The notes under the pieces were generated by a model that had not been told where the DNA came from, did not search any database, and worked only from the letters and a program-made list of their open reading frames with translations. Made by a program: the position numbers and the translations under genes. A stretch of DNA of 64,000 nucleotides from Pseudomonas sp. Irchel s3h14 (lineage in GTDB: Bacteria; Pseudomonadota; Gammaproteobacteria; Pseudomonadales; Pseudomonadaceae): positions 179,859 through 243,858 of the forward strand of contig NZ_FYDJ01000009.1 in NCBI RefSeq assembly GCF_900187425.1. The letters are read 5' to 3'. Of this stretch, positions 44,447 to 52,125 are shown one piece after another (position 1 is the first letter of the stretch; the number at the start of each line of letters is the position of its first letter).

Positions 44447-45001
44447 TCAGGTGTAAACCCAAAGCACCCGGGCGAGCTGATCCGAGAGGTTGCCATAGCG
44501 ACAATGTGTGTGACTGGCCAGCTGAAAACTGTCGCCGGTGCGCAATGTCACCGGTTTATCGTCATCCAGCCACAGCGTCAGCTCACCCTCGAGGACATAG
44601 CCACCCTGCTCCGAGCTGTCGTTCATGTGCCGATCACCACTGCTGGCGCCGGGCTCCAGTTGGCTTTCAAGCATTGAAAAGGACGCCCTCATCTTCGGAG
44701 AGACGAGGATGTCGGTAATCCCGTCGGCGTAGTACAGCGTGCGTCGCTCATCCGGGCGGGTCACCCAAGGCAATGCCATGGGCTTGGGCAAGCTATAGAA
44801 ATAGGTGGTCGGCACGCCGAGGGTTTCGCTGATGGCGGTCAAGTCCGCCACCGTGGGACGTGACAACCCCCGCTCGACTTGCGAAAGAAACCCGACCGAA
44901 CGACCGATTTTGTCCGCCAGCTCTTTGAGCGTGTACTTTTTGTGTTTGCGCAGGTCCTGGATCAGGATCGCCAGCGCCGAGATTTCTTCTTGCATGTCCA
45001 T
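44447..45001 (-). CDS. XRE-family regulator with cupin domain (PuuR-like)
   Basis: A 184-residue repressor-type regulator. An N-terminal XRE helix-turn-helix (YTLKELADKIGRSVGFLSQV) is followed by a cupin sensor domain (residues about 110-180, GDRHMNDSSEQGGYVLEGEL). This layout is typical of PuuR and related regulators of polyamine catabolism. It sits between the gamma-glutamyl ligase (24 bp downstream) and the oxidase gene (25 bp upstream), so all three share a transcript. The tandem repeats at 46,327-46,374 are its likely operator. Confidence 0.88.
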   Translation of the reverse strand: MDMQEEISALAILIQDLRKHKKYTLKELADKIGRSVGFLSQVERGLSRPTVADLTAISETLGVPTTYFYSLPKPMALPWVTRPDERRTLYYADGITDILVSPKMRASFSMLESQLEPGASSGDRHMNDSSEQGGYVLEGELTLWLDDDKPVTLRTGDSFQLASHTHCRYGNLSDQLARVLWVYT

Positions 45002-45026
45002 CTAAAGGCTTCCCGAAATTGATGCT

Positions 45027-46316
45027 TCAAATACTGTCGCGCAGCCGATACCAGGCCTTGCCGATGGCTTCCAGCGGTGCGGCCAAATACTTTCCACCGG
45101 GAAAACTGCCGTTGATCAAACCCTGGTACAACGCCAGCTCATCCGTCTGGCCAAGTATTGCGTCGGACACGGCACGCGCCCCGGACAATGTCGGCAGCAC
45201 GCCATGCCCGGAGTAACCCTGCAGCCAGTAGAGATCGCCACGTCGACCGATGTCAGGCGTGCGCTTGAGGGTCAGATCGATGTGTCCTCCCCAGGCAAAG
45301 TCCAGTTCGACGCCCTTGAGCTGGGGAAACACGCGTTCCAGATAGGGCCGTGTCGCAGCGGCGATGTCCTTCGGCATGCCGCCCAGGTAAGTGCAACCAC
45401 CACCGAACAGCAGGCGGTTGTCCGGCGTACGGCGGAAATAATCGAGGACAAACTGGTTGTCGGTGACGCATACATTGCCGGGTAGCAACGCGGTCGCCTG
45501 TTGCTCTGAAAGTGGCGCGGTGGCCACCTGATAAGTGCCAACCGGTAACACGCAACTCGAAAGCTTCGGATCAAGCCGATCAAGGTAGGCGTTGCACGCC
45601 AGCACCAGCACGTCAGCGCGAATGCGACCGCGTTCAGTGGTGACCACGTAACGATCACCTTCTTCGCGATAGCTCAACGCCTTGCTCTGTACATGAATGC
45701 GTCCACCGGCCTGTTCAATCGCAGCGGCCAGACCGAGCGCCAGTTTCAGCGGATTCAAATGCCCGCCTTCAGGATCAAACAGGCCCGCCTGGTAGCGCTC
45801 ACTGGCGACCCAATCAGGCAACGCCTCGCGCGAAATGAACTGCAAATCATCGTGGCCCCACTTGTGGCTGGCCTCGTGTTGCCATTCTGTCAGCAGACTC
45901 ACCCGACGCGGCATCACCGACGTCCAGAGGTGGCCAGGCCGGTAGTCACAATCGAAATCATGACGCGCGGGCAAGTCTCGCAACTCCCGTGCCGCCCAGC
46001 GCATGCTGTCCCATAACCGGCGGGCGCGCTCAAAACCCAGCGCAGCCTCGAGCGGCGGCATGTCACACGACCAACCGAGAATGGCCTGACCGCCATTGCG
46101 CCCCGAGGCGGCCCAGGCCACCCGACTGGCTTCCAGCAACGTCACGCGTTTGCCGGCCAGTGCCAGACGCAACGCCGTATGCAACCCACTGAAGCCGGCC
46201 CCGATGATCAACACTTCAGTATCCTGCTCGCCCTCAAGAACAGTTCGATCCACCAAGCGATCCGCGCAGGTATGGGCGTAATAGCTGGCGACGTGCCGGG
46301 TAGATTGCTGAAACAT
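45027..46316 (-). CDS. FAD-dependent amine oxidoreductase (PuuB-like, DadA/glycine-oxidase fold)
   Basis: A 429-residue flavoprotein of the DAO family, similar to gamma-glutamylputrescine oxidoreductase. The Rossmann motif VLIIGAGFSGLHTALRLALAG starts near residue 34 (20 residues around GAGFSG are conserved), SGRNGGQAILGWSCDMPP lies near 70, and the C-terminal YWLQGYSGHGVLPTLSGA near 380 contacts FAD. It would oxidise a gamma-glutamylated amine to the aldehyde. It is the first gene of the trio, with the tandem operator directly upstream. Confidence 0.87.
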   Translation of the reverse strand: MFQQSTRHVASYYAHTCADRLVDRTVLEGEQDTEVLIIGAGFSGLHTALRLALAGKRVTLLEASRVAWAASGRNGGQAILGWSCDMPPLEAALGFERARRLWDSMRWAARELRDLPARHDFDCDYRPGHLWTSVMPRRVSLLTEWQHEASHKWGHDDLQFISREALPDWVASERYQAGLFDPEGGHLNPLKLALGLAAAIEQAGGRIHVQSKALSYREEGDRYVVTTERGRIRADVLVLACNAYLDRLDPKLSSCVLPVGTYQVATAPLSEQQATALLPGNVCVTDNQFVLDYFRRTPDNRLLFGGGCTYLGGMPKDIAAATRPYLERVFPQLKGVELDFAWGGHIDLTLKRTPDIGRRGDLYWLQGYSGHGVLPTLSGARAVSDAILGQTDELALYQGLINGSFPGGKYLAAPLEAIGKAWYRLRDSI

Positions 46317-46326
46317 ACGGGCCTCA

Positions 46327-46374
46327 TGAAATTTTATACTTATAATTTCATGAAAAAGTACACGTTAAATTTCA
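46327..46374 (-). promoter_or_regulatory. Two abutting 24-bp dyads (operator candidate of the amine operon)
   Basis: Units 46,327-46,350 and 46,351-46,374 each begin TGAAA and end TTTCA, match each other at 17 of 24 positions and touch without a gap. They lie 11-58 bp upstream of the oxidase start and overlap a TATAAG/TATAAA-like minus 10 region, as expected for a repressor operator. Confidence 0.55.
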
Positions 46375-46400
46375 CAACCGCAACCGCTCAAGGCGCAAAA

Positions 46401-46434
46401 AAAATCCCGCCCAGGAGAACCCGGGCGGGATTTT
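46401..46434. terminator. Rho-independent terminator
   Basis: AAAATCCCGCCC (46,401-46,412) pairs with GGGCGGGATTTT (46,423-46,434), followed by TT on the right and flanked by A runs on the left. It ends the NADH dehydrogenase transcript on the minus strand and insulates the amine operon promoter. Confidence 0.88.
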
Positions 46435-46475
46435 TTCTAAGCAGGCAGCGTTATCGAAGCACCACTGCCGACGTT

Positions 46476-47678
46476 TCAGGCGACAGGAATCATCGGATCT
46501 GCTGAAGCCAGCGCAGTGACACGGTCAGCCGCAGGTGGGTAGATCCACATCGTGTTGATCTGGGTTTTCAGCGCTTTGGCTTCCTCTTTGACCAACTTCA
46601 CCTGGCGGTCCCAACCCTCGGTGTAGACCGCGCCCCAGGCGCCCAGATCCAGACAGGTCACGTATTTAGGCTGGCTGTACGGGGTCGGGTCCACGCCCAG
46701 AATCTGTGCGGCAACGTTGTTGCCGGCATGACGACCCAGCGAGATGGCGTGCTGACAGGTCATCAATGCGAAGTTGCCGATGTCATCGCTGGCGGCATAG
46801 GCCACGTCGCCGGTGGCGAAGATGTCTTCCTGGCCAATGACTTTCAAGTGAGCGTCGACGTGCAAACGGCCCAGGTGATCGCGTTCGGCCGGAATCTGCT
46901 CGGTCAGCGAGCTGGCGCGCACGCCGGTGGTCCAGACCACGGTTTTGGCATCGATGCGCTGACCATCGGTCAGGGTCACGCCATTTTCATCGACAGCGAC
47001 CACCGACGATTTCAAGCGCCATTTCACGCCCGTTTCAATACTGGCTTCAGCGATTGATTCGGCGATCTCGGCGCCCATGGACCCGCCAACTTTCTCGCCG
47101 CGATCAACGATGATCACTTCGACGTCGGCGCGATCACCCAGGATGGCACGCAGACGCGCAGGCATTTCAGTCGCGGTTTCAATCCCGGTAAAGCCACCGC
47201 CGGCCACCACTACGGTGTTGCGAGCTTGGCTTTCTGGCAGGTTGACCAGGGACTTGAGGTGATTTTCCAGGCGTACGGCCTGCTCGATCTGATCCACGTC
47301 GAAGGCGTGTTCCGCCACACCTGGCGTGTTCGGCAGTGCCAGACGGCTGCCAGTTGCCAGAACGAGTTTGTCGTAGCTGCACACTTGCTGGTTGCCGGAT
47401 GCATCGACGTAGCCGACACGTTTTTGCTCAACGTCGATGGTTTCGGCAGAGCCTTTGATGAAATGGACGCCGACCGCATCGAACAGTTCGCCGATCGGTG
47501 CAGCCAGTTGGTGAGCATTCGGCTCGTAGAAGCGTGGACGGACTCGCAGCTCGGCCTGAGGGGCCAGAACGGTTACTTCAACGTCGTTGTGGCCATGAAT
47601 GTCGAACAGACGCGTGGCGCTCAAAGCCGTCCACATGCCACCGAAACCTGCGCCGATAACCAGGATGTGCTGTTTCAT
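46476..47678 (-). CDS. Type II NADH dehydrogenase-like FAD/NAD(P) oxidoreductase
   Basis: A 400-residue flavoprotein of the NDH-2 family that would pass electrons from NADH to quinone without pumping protons. Rossmann motif 1 is HILVIGAGFGGMWTA at the N-terminus, VVVAGGGFTGIETATEM near residue 160 is the NAD site, and FATGDVAYA near 290 is the FAD-contact motif. No C-terminal membrane helix is obvious, so attachment would be peripheral. GGAGTTAAAA precedes ATG 47678. It is divergent from an Rrf2 regulator. Confidence 0.85.
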   Translation of the reverse strand: MKQHILVIGAGFGGMWTALSATRLFDIHGHNDVEVTVLAPQAELRVRPRFYEPNAHQLAAPIGELFDAVGVHFIKGSAETIDVEQKRVGYVDASGNQQVCSYDKLVLATGSRLALPNTPGVAEHAFDVDQIEQAVRLENHLKSLVNLPESQARNTVVVAGGGFTGIETATEMPARLRAILGDRADVEVIIVDRGEKVGGSMGAEIAESIAEASIETGVKWRLKSSVVAVDENGVTLTDGQRIDAKTVVWTTGVRASSLTEQIPAERDHLGRLHVDAHLKVIGQEDIFATGDVAYAASDDIGNFALMTCQHAISLGRHAGNNVAAQILGVDPTPYSQPKYVTCLDLGAWGAVYTEGWDRQVKLVKEEAKALKTQINTMWIYPPAADRVTALASADPMIPVA

Positions 47679-47961
47679 TTTTAACTCCGGGGAGAAGACC
47701 AAGTGATGAGTTCGTTTAAGGTCACGCTCTTCGGTAGCGACTGCTTACCACTGCTGACCGGACAACGGCGACTATATTGATCCTAGTTACTTGGCACAAA
47801 ACGAAATTACTGATGGTTAGTATCGAAAGTTTTGATTAGTCCAAAAAAGGCTTATGAACAGCCAGCCATGCCGCACAACGAGCAGTGAATACGCGACAGG
47901 ATGCGTTGCTCGGCTCGCTTTCCGCTGTTAACATTTACGACAACTTTAGTCGGAGATCGAC

Positions 47962-48531
47962 ATGTCTCTTTACAGCGCAGGCGTTGAGTACGGCATTCAT
48001 TGCCTGATTTTTTTGGTGGGTAATTGCGGTGACACCCGTGAGGCGAGCGTGCGCGACCTTGCCAAGCTGCAAGGCGTACCACAGGACTATCTGGCAAAAA
48101 TTTTCACCAAACTGGCCAAGGCAAAACTGGTGGTCGCCACTGAAGGCGTGCGCGGCGGGTTCAAGCTGGCCCGGCCTTCTGACGAAATCAGCATTCTGGA
48201 TATCGTCAATGCCATCGACGGCCAGAAGCTCATCTTCGATTGCCGAGAGATTCGCGGGCGTTGCGCCCTGTTCGAAGGTTCCGCGCCGGCGTGGGCGCTG
48301 GCAGGTCCCTGCGCAGTTAATGCCGCCATGATGACCGCGCAGAAACGCATGGAAGACGCCCTCGCCCAGCAGACCATTCTTGATCTCGCCAGGAAGGTCG
48401 GACGAAAAGCGCCGGCGCAATTCAATGCTCAGGTGGACAACTGGATGAACGATCGTCGGGAAAAGAAAATCAGTGCGAGCACTCAGGCAAGCGACGACCC
48501 GATCATCCAGGTGACCGATATCACCGATTAA
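47962..48531 (+). CDS. Rrf2-family transcriptional regulator
   Basis: A 189-residue Rrf2 protein with an N-terminal winged helix (ASVRDLAKLQGVPQDYLAKI, EGVRGGFKLAR). Cysteines in FDCREIRGRC (about 93 and 100) and AGPCAVN (about 118) form the three-Cys pattern used by Rrf2 proteins to hold an iron-sulfur cluster, so redox or nitrosative sensing is likely. It is longer than NsrR/IscR by a 30-residue polar tail. It faces the NADH dehydrogenase gene across a 283-bp gap and may regulate it. Confidence 0.87.
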   Translation: MSLYSAGVEYGIHCLIFLVGNCGDTREASVRDLAKLQGVPQDYLAKIFTKLAKAKLVVATEGVRGGFKLARPSDEISILDIVNAIDGQKLIFDCREIRGRCALFEGSAPAWALAGPCAVNAAMMTAQKRMEDALAQQTILDLARKVGRKAPAQFNAQVDNWMNDRREKKISASTQASDDPIIQVTDITD

Positions 48532-48534
48532 ACC

Positions 48535-48870
48535 TTACAGACAATCACGCACTGCCTGACGTAACGCCCCGGATTTCGCCCAGGGCGGCCCCTGATAAAG
48601 CGATACGTGACTGCCATCCTTCGATTTCACGATATCCACAATCTCGTCGGCCGTGATGATGCTCGGCGCCGTGACCCTGTAGCCATTGGAAATCGCCGAT
48701 TGGGTCGTGTTGGGAATCTCCCGCTGCCACGCCGGCAGAACGCACGCGGCATAGTCTTTCGGCGCCTTGTCGCTGTATTTGCTGACATTCGGCTCACCTG
48801 GCACCATGGACGCGGGCAACGAACAGCCCGCCAGCAACGCCAGCCCTACTCCCCCAATCAATTTGCGCAT
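48535..48870 (-). CDS. Small lipoprotein of unknown function
   Basis: A 111-residue predicted lipoprotein: the N-terminus MRKLIGGVGLALLAGCS contains a lipobox (LAGC, Cys 16). The mature part contains two further cysteines, CVLPAWQRE near residue 43 and the last-but-one residue. Family unknown to me; the layout is like that of many Pseudomonas envelope lipoproteins. It converges on the Rrf2 gene with 3 bp between stops. Confidence 0.72.
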   Translation of the reverse strand: MRKLIGGVGLALLAGCSLPASMVPGEPNVSKYSDKAPKDYAACVLPAWQREIPNTTQSAISNGYRVTAPSIITADEIVDIVKSKDGSHVSLYQGPPWAKSGALRQAVRDCL

Positions 48871-48940
48871 GACGCTTCCTTATCCCGAAAAAGGGGAATG
48901 TAGCGCGTCGCTGTCCAGACATCCATCAGTTGCACTGAAC

Positions 48941-49159
48941 TCAACAAGGGGCGTTGTGTTCACCGGTATCCGGATACGACCTCTCATTCAGATAAGTCAT
49001 CCATCTTTCATACGCTTCATGCTGCCATTGAGTGACCCGCTCCCATTCCGGGCCGCTCAGCTGATGTGCAGAAATCAGTTTCATCATTTCCGTGGTGGCC
49101 GCGTCCAGATCAACGATCAGTTCATGGGCATGAAATCTAAAATCATCAGTAGCCGTCAT
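48941..49159 (-). CDS. Small hypothetical protein
   Basis: A 72-residue soluble helical protein (for example ERVTQWQHEAYERWMTYLNE), without signal peptide or membrane segment. Its tryptophan-rich helix repeats a pattern seen in short Pseudomonas proteins of unknown function, but I cannot name a family. The upstream CTAGGGCGAGGCAACTTCAA offers a weak ribosome-binding site. Confidence 0.55.
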   Translation of the reverse strand: MTATDDFRFHAHELIVDLDAATTEMMKLISAHQLSGPEWERVTQWQHEAYERWMTYLNERSYPDTGEHNAPC

Positions 49160-49329
49160 TTGAAGTTGCCTCGCCCTAGCAAAAATTCACTACCTCACTA
49201 CGACATCAGATCTGCGGGTTCACGTTCATTTTCCCGACAAAAGGCTGCACCCACGGCTCGGACGAACAAAACGCCCTGACCCGGGAAATGGGACTAAAAT
49301 TTCGTAGCGGAGATTGGCAGGAGGTCATC

Positions 49330-49569
49330 ATGTGGCTTAACGAATCTGAAAACGAACTTCGGCGTGACCTGCAAGGTGTTGCGTCGGATTTGAGATGGTC
49401 AGCGGTAGAGCTTTTGCGCATCGCAGAGCAGCTACGCCTGGCCGGCAATGACGTGGATGCGCAAGCAACCCTAAAGCTGTGCGAGTTGTTTCAGGGAGAT
49501 GAAGAGCGACTGAAGGGTTATGCCGAGGAAGTGAAAGCCAAGATTATCACTCGAACGAAAGCTCAATAG
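49330..49569 (+). CDS. Small helical hypothetical protein
   Basis: A 79-residue soluble protein that is probably all-helical. ATG 49330 is chosen because AGGAGGT lies eight bases upstream; the open frame begins at 49,288. Charged helices such as NESENELRRDLQGVASDLR suggest a small dimeric bundle. It is followed after 13 bp by osmE. No family recognised. Confidence 0.65.
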   Translation: MWLNESENELRRDLQGVASDLRWSAVELLRIAEQLRLAGNDVDAQATLKLCELFQGDEERLKGYAEEVKAKIITRTKAQ

Positions 49570-49582
49570 CAGGAGCGCTGCC

Positions 49583-49933
49583 ATGCACAAGCCTCTATGC
49601 GCGCTGGTCGTTGTACTGGGCGCGTCGGGTGGCTGCAGCACCGAATCGCATGTCTATCGCGATCAACCGCTGGTCGCAAAGGTCGAGACCGGCATGAGCA
49701 AGGATCAAGTCCAGCAGATTGGCGGCCAGCCTTTATCCATAACGGATCGCACCGTTGAGCCTGGCACTTGCTTTGACTACAAGCTGACGCAGGCCGGCCA
49801 TCAGCAAACGTACAACGTCAGTTTCGATGACAGGGGCAAGGTCGACCATAAAAGTTTCATGACCTGCGCGGAATGGAGTAACGCGCAGCAAAAAGCCCGA
49901 GAGCCTTCCCGCGGCGGCGGTGGCGGTTATTAG
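49583..49933 (+). CDS. osmE: OsmE-like outer-membrane lipoprotein
   Basis: A 116-residue SmpA/OmlA-fold lipoprotein resembling osmotically inducible OsmE. The signal ends at GASGGC (Cys about 18); the fold follows with VAKVETGMSKDQVQQIGGQP near residue 31-50, a conserved GTCFDYKL and a C-terminal KSFMTCAEW. Two Cys (in GTC and MTC) may form a disulfide, as in E. coli OsmE. The Gly-rich tail is extra. AGGAGCGCTGCC precedes the ATG. A stress-induced role in the envelope is expected from the family. Confidence 0.82.
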   Translation: MHKPLCALVVVLGASGGCSTESHVYRDQPLVAKVETGMSKDQVQQIGGQPLSITDRTVEPGTCFDYKLTQAGHQQTYNVSFDDRGKVDHKSFMTCAEWSNAQQKAREPSRGGGGGY

Positions 49934-49961
49934 CCCAGGACCTTAGCGCCAGGCAAAGAAA

Positions 49962-49981
49962 AGCCCCGGCGAACCGGGGCT
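49962..49981 (-). terminator. Rho-independent terminator (minus strand)
   Basis: AGCCCCGG and CCGGGGCT pair around CGAA. On the minus strand TTTTCTTT follows, so it ends the 49,991-50,194 gene. It also closes the osmE side. Confidence 0.8.
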
Positions 49982-49990
49982 GCAAGCGCG

Positions 49991-50194
49991 CTACTTATCT
50001 GACTTCTGGCTGCGTGCAGGCCGACTTGCTTTGGCCTTGTAGCCGGGAAGAGCGGCCGCAAAGGCCAGTGCTTCCTCTTTACTGCCAAAGGCTCCAAGCC
50101 GGTCACCTTTGGTGCACACCCGCCATGGGCCGTTGTTCACGCTGAGTACGTCATAACCGTTCATGTGCATTTTGGTCAGCATCGGAACGCTCAT
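49991..50194 (-). CDS. Small hypothetical protein
   Basis: A 67-residue basic protein. Residues about 10-50 (YDVLSVNNGPWRVCTKGDR, then EEALAFAAALPG) look like a small beta-beta-alpha domain in which a Trp-Arg strand is followed by a helix, as in DUF2188-type proteins. ATG 50194 is supported by GGAGGTGACT; the frame is open to 50,296. A terminator follows directly. Function unknown. Confidence 0.6.
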   Translation of the reverse strand: MSVPMLTKMHMNGYDVLSVNNGPWRVCTKGDRLGAFGSKEEALAFAAALPGYKAKASRPARSQKSDK

Positions 50195-50399
50195 AGTCAC
50201 CTCCATTTCGGCAGTGATGATCCTGGATTCACTTGAATACCTTACACCCGACCTTCCATGAAGTGCCGACCAGACGTCGCGCCAGGATTCCGACATCCGG
50301 TTGCACTTTCAACTTCGTCCATCACTCCTCCAGAACCTGAACACAAGCGACGCCACGCTCAGAATCATCAAAGCGTTTCAGCGTCGCCTGTAAGGCTCT

Positions 50400-51098
50400 C
50401 TATCCTGCGGCCAACGCCGTCGCGGCCTTATCGATGAACGCTGCAATCTCGACCGGCATCGACGCCAGGGACGCATGGCTGGCGTGCAGGGTGAGGATCT
50501 CCCTGGCGTTCAGCCGCCCCGCCATCCATTGCTGATTTTGCGGTGCGATCATCCTGTCATCCGTGGAAACCTGATACCACGACGGCTTCTTCTTCCACGC
50601 CACCGTGTTGATGGTGTCGCCGAAGGTGCTGGCCAGCGGCGCTTTCTGGGTGATGCCCATCACCAACCCTTCGGTCTTGGGCAGGTCCTGGCAGAAGCTT
50701 TCGTGATAGAGCTCAGGTTTGACCCACAGATAACCGTCGCTGTCGGGAGCCAGGTTGGCCGCCGCAGCGGGCGAATGCCGTTGCGTGATGCCACCGGGAC
50801 TTTCACCGGCGTCCGGCGCGAAGGCAGCGATGTACACCAGCCCCACCACGTTCGGTTGATCGCCGGCCTCGGTAATCACCGCGCCGCCATAGGAATGCCC
50901 CACCAACAACACGGGCCCCGACACTTGAGCGACCATCTTGCGCGTGCGCTCTGCATCGTCTGCCAATGAAGTCAGCGGCATCTCCACCGCGCGGATGTTC
51001 GTAATGCCCTTGTGAATCAACTCGGCGATGACCTTGTTCCAGTGGGCAGCACCGCCCCAAAAACCATGGACCAGCACGATCGTGGGTTTGTCGCTCAT
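50400..51098 (-). CDS. Alpha/beta hydrolase
   Basis: A 232-residue alpha/beta hydrolase. The oxyanion motif VLVHGFWGGAAHW lies near residue 8, the nucleophile elbow GHSYGG near 71 and a C-terminal HASHASLASMP (histidine about 208) is the probable catalytic base. Relatives are annotated as esterases or as haloalkane- or aryl-ester-type hydrolases; no specific substrate is indicated. ATG 51098 has GGAGTCATC upstream. It follows benD by 41 bp on the same strand and could be read from the ben transcript. Confidence 0.82.
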   Translation of the reverse strand: MSDKPTIVLVHGFWGGAAHWNKVIAELIHKGITNIRAVEMPLTSLADDAERTRKMVAQVSGPVLLVGHSYGGAVITEAGDQPNVVGLVYIAAFAPDAGESPGGITQRHSPAAAANLAPDSDGYLWVKPELYHESFCQDLPKTEGLVMGITQKAPLASTFGDTINTVAWKKKPSWYQVSTDDRMIAPQNQQWMAGRLNAREILTLHASHASLASMPVEIAAFIDKAATALAAG

Positions 51099-51139
51099 CA
51101 CGATGACTCCGATTGAGGATGGGTTGTTGGCAAGTCGCG

Positions 51140-51913
51140 TCAGCCCTGGTCGCCGCCACCGACCGGCATGATCATGCCGGTGATATAGGACGCTTCGTCG
51201 CTGGCCAGAAACAGAATAGCGCTTGCCTGTTCATCCAGCGTGCCATAGCGCTTCATCAAACTGCTGTCGAGCGTCTGGTCGACAATCTGCTGATACCAGA
51301 CCTTCTCTTGCTCGCTCTGATCGGCGCTGTTGCGCGGAATCACCCGCGGCGGCGCTTCGGTGCCACCGGGCGCGGTGGCATTGACCCGAATCCCGCGACC
51401 GGCTGTTTCGAAGGCCAGGCAAGCGGTCAGCGCATTGACCCCACCCTTCGCCGCACCGTACGGCACGCGATTGACACTGCGCGTGGCGATGGACGAAACG
51501 TTGACGATGGCACCGCTCCCCTGCTCAAGCATGAACGGCAGCGCGGCATGACAGCACCACAGCGTCGGGAACAGCGAGCGGCGCACTTCGGCCTCGATCT
51601 GCGACGCTTCGTAATGCTCAAAAGGCTTGGTCCAGATCGTCCCGCCCACATTATTGATCAGCACATCCAGACGCCCGAAACGTTCGACGGCGGTTTGCAT
51701 GACGCGGCTGCATTCGCTGTATTGCTCAAGATCGGCGGTCAGCGCGAGCACCTGGCTGCCCTGCCCTAATTGCTGCTGAACCTCGAACACCAGCTCGGAG
51801 CGATCGACCAGAATCAACCGCGCCCCTTCCGCCGCCATGCGCTTGGCAACGCGCCGACCGATGCCTTGGGCAGCGCCAGTGATCAGCGCGACTTTTTCGT
51901 GGAATCTGTTCAT
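51140..51913 (-). CDS. benD: 1,6-dihydroxycyclohexa-2,4-diene-1-carboxylate dehydrogenase
   Basis: A 257-residue short-chain dehydrogenase that re-aromatises the benzoate cis-diol to catechol with NAD+ and loss of CO2. VALITGAAQGIGRRVAKRMA near residue 8-27 binds NAD, NNVGG lies near 86 and the catalytic YGAAKGGVNAL near 155. Its place directly after benC identifies it, as do IWTKPFEHYE and GGTEAPPRV, which are typical of BenD. A 49-bp-arm palindrome lies in the 212-bp gap between benC and benD, an unusual insertion within the operon. Confidence 0.93.
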   Translation of the reverse strand: MNRFHEKVALITGAAQGIGRRVAKRMAAEGARLILVDRSELVFEVQQQLGQGSQVLALTADLEQYSECSRVMQTAVERFGRLDVLINNVGGTIWTKPFEHYEASQIEAEVRRSLFPTLWCCHAALPFMLEQGSGAIVNVSSIATRSVNRVPYGAAKGGVNALTACLAFETAGRGIRVNATAPGGTEAPPRVIPRNSADQSEQEKVWYQQIVDQTLDSSLMKRYGTLDEQASAILFLASDEASYITGMIMPVGGGDQG

Positions 51914-51957
51914 ACATACCTCGTGGCGAAGATCAATTTCGCAGGGAACGGCTATCT

Positions 51958-52102
51958 GTAGCAGCTGCCGAGCCTGCGAGGCTGCGTTCGGCTGCGAAGC
52001 AGTCGTGAGATCAGTGCATGCGGTGCATCAGGAAGACCATGCACTCAAGTATCACGACTGCTTCGCAGCCGAACGCAGCCTCGCAGGCTCGGCAGCTGCT
52101 AC
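51958..52102. repeat. Inverted-repeat element, 49-bp arms (copy 2)
   Basis: Arms 51,958-52,006 and 52,054-52,102 are perfectly complementary over 49 bp. They belong to the same family as 28,531-28,675. The loop carries the motif CTGATGCACCGCA inverted (52,019-52,031), so this copy lies in the opposite orientation. It sits between benC and benD, where it could shape the operon mRNA. Confidence 0.88.
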
Positions 52103-52125
52103 AAAGACGGTGTCGTTGCTGATAC

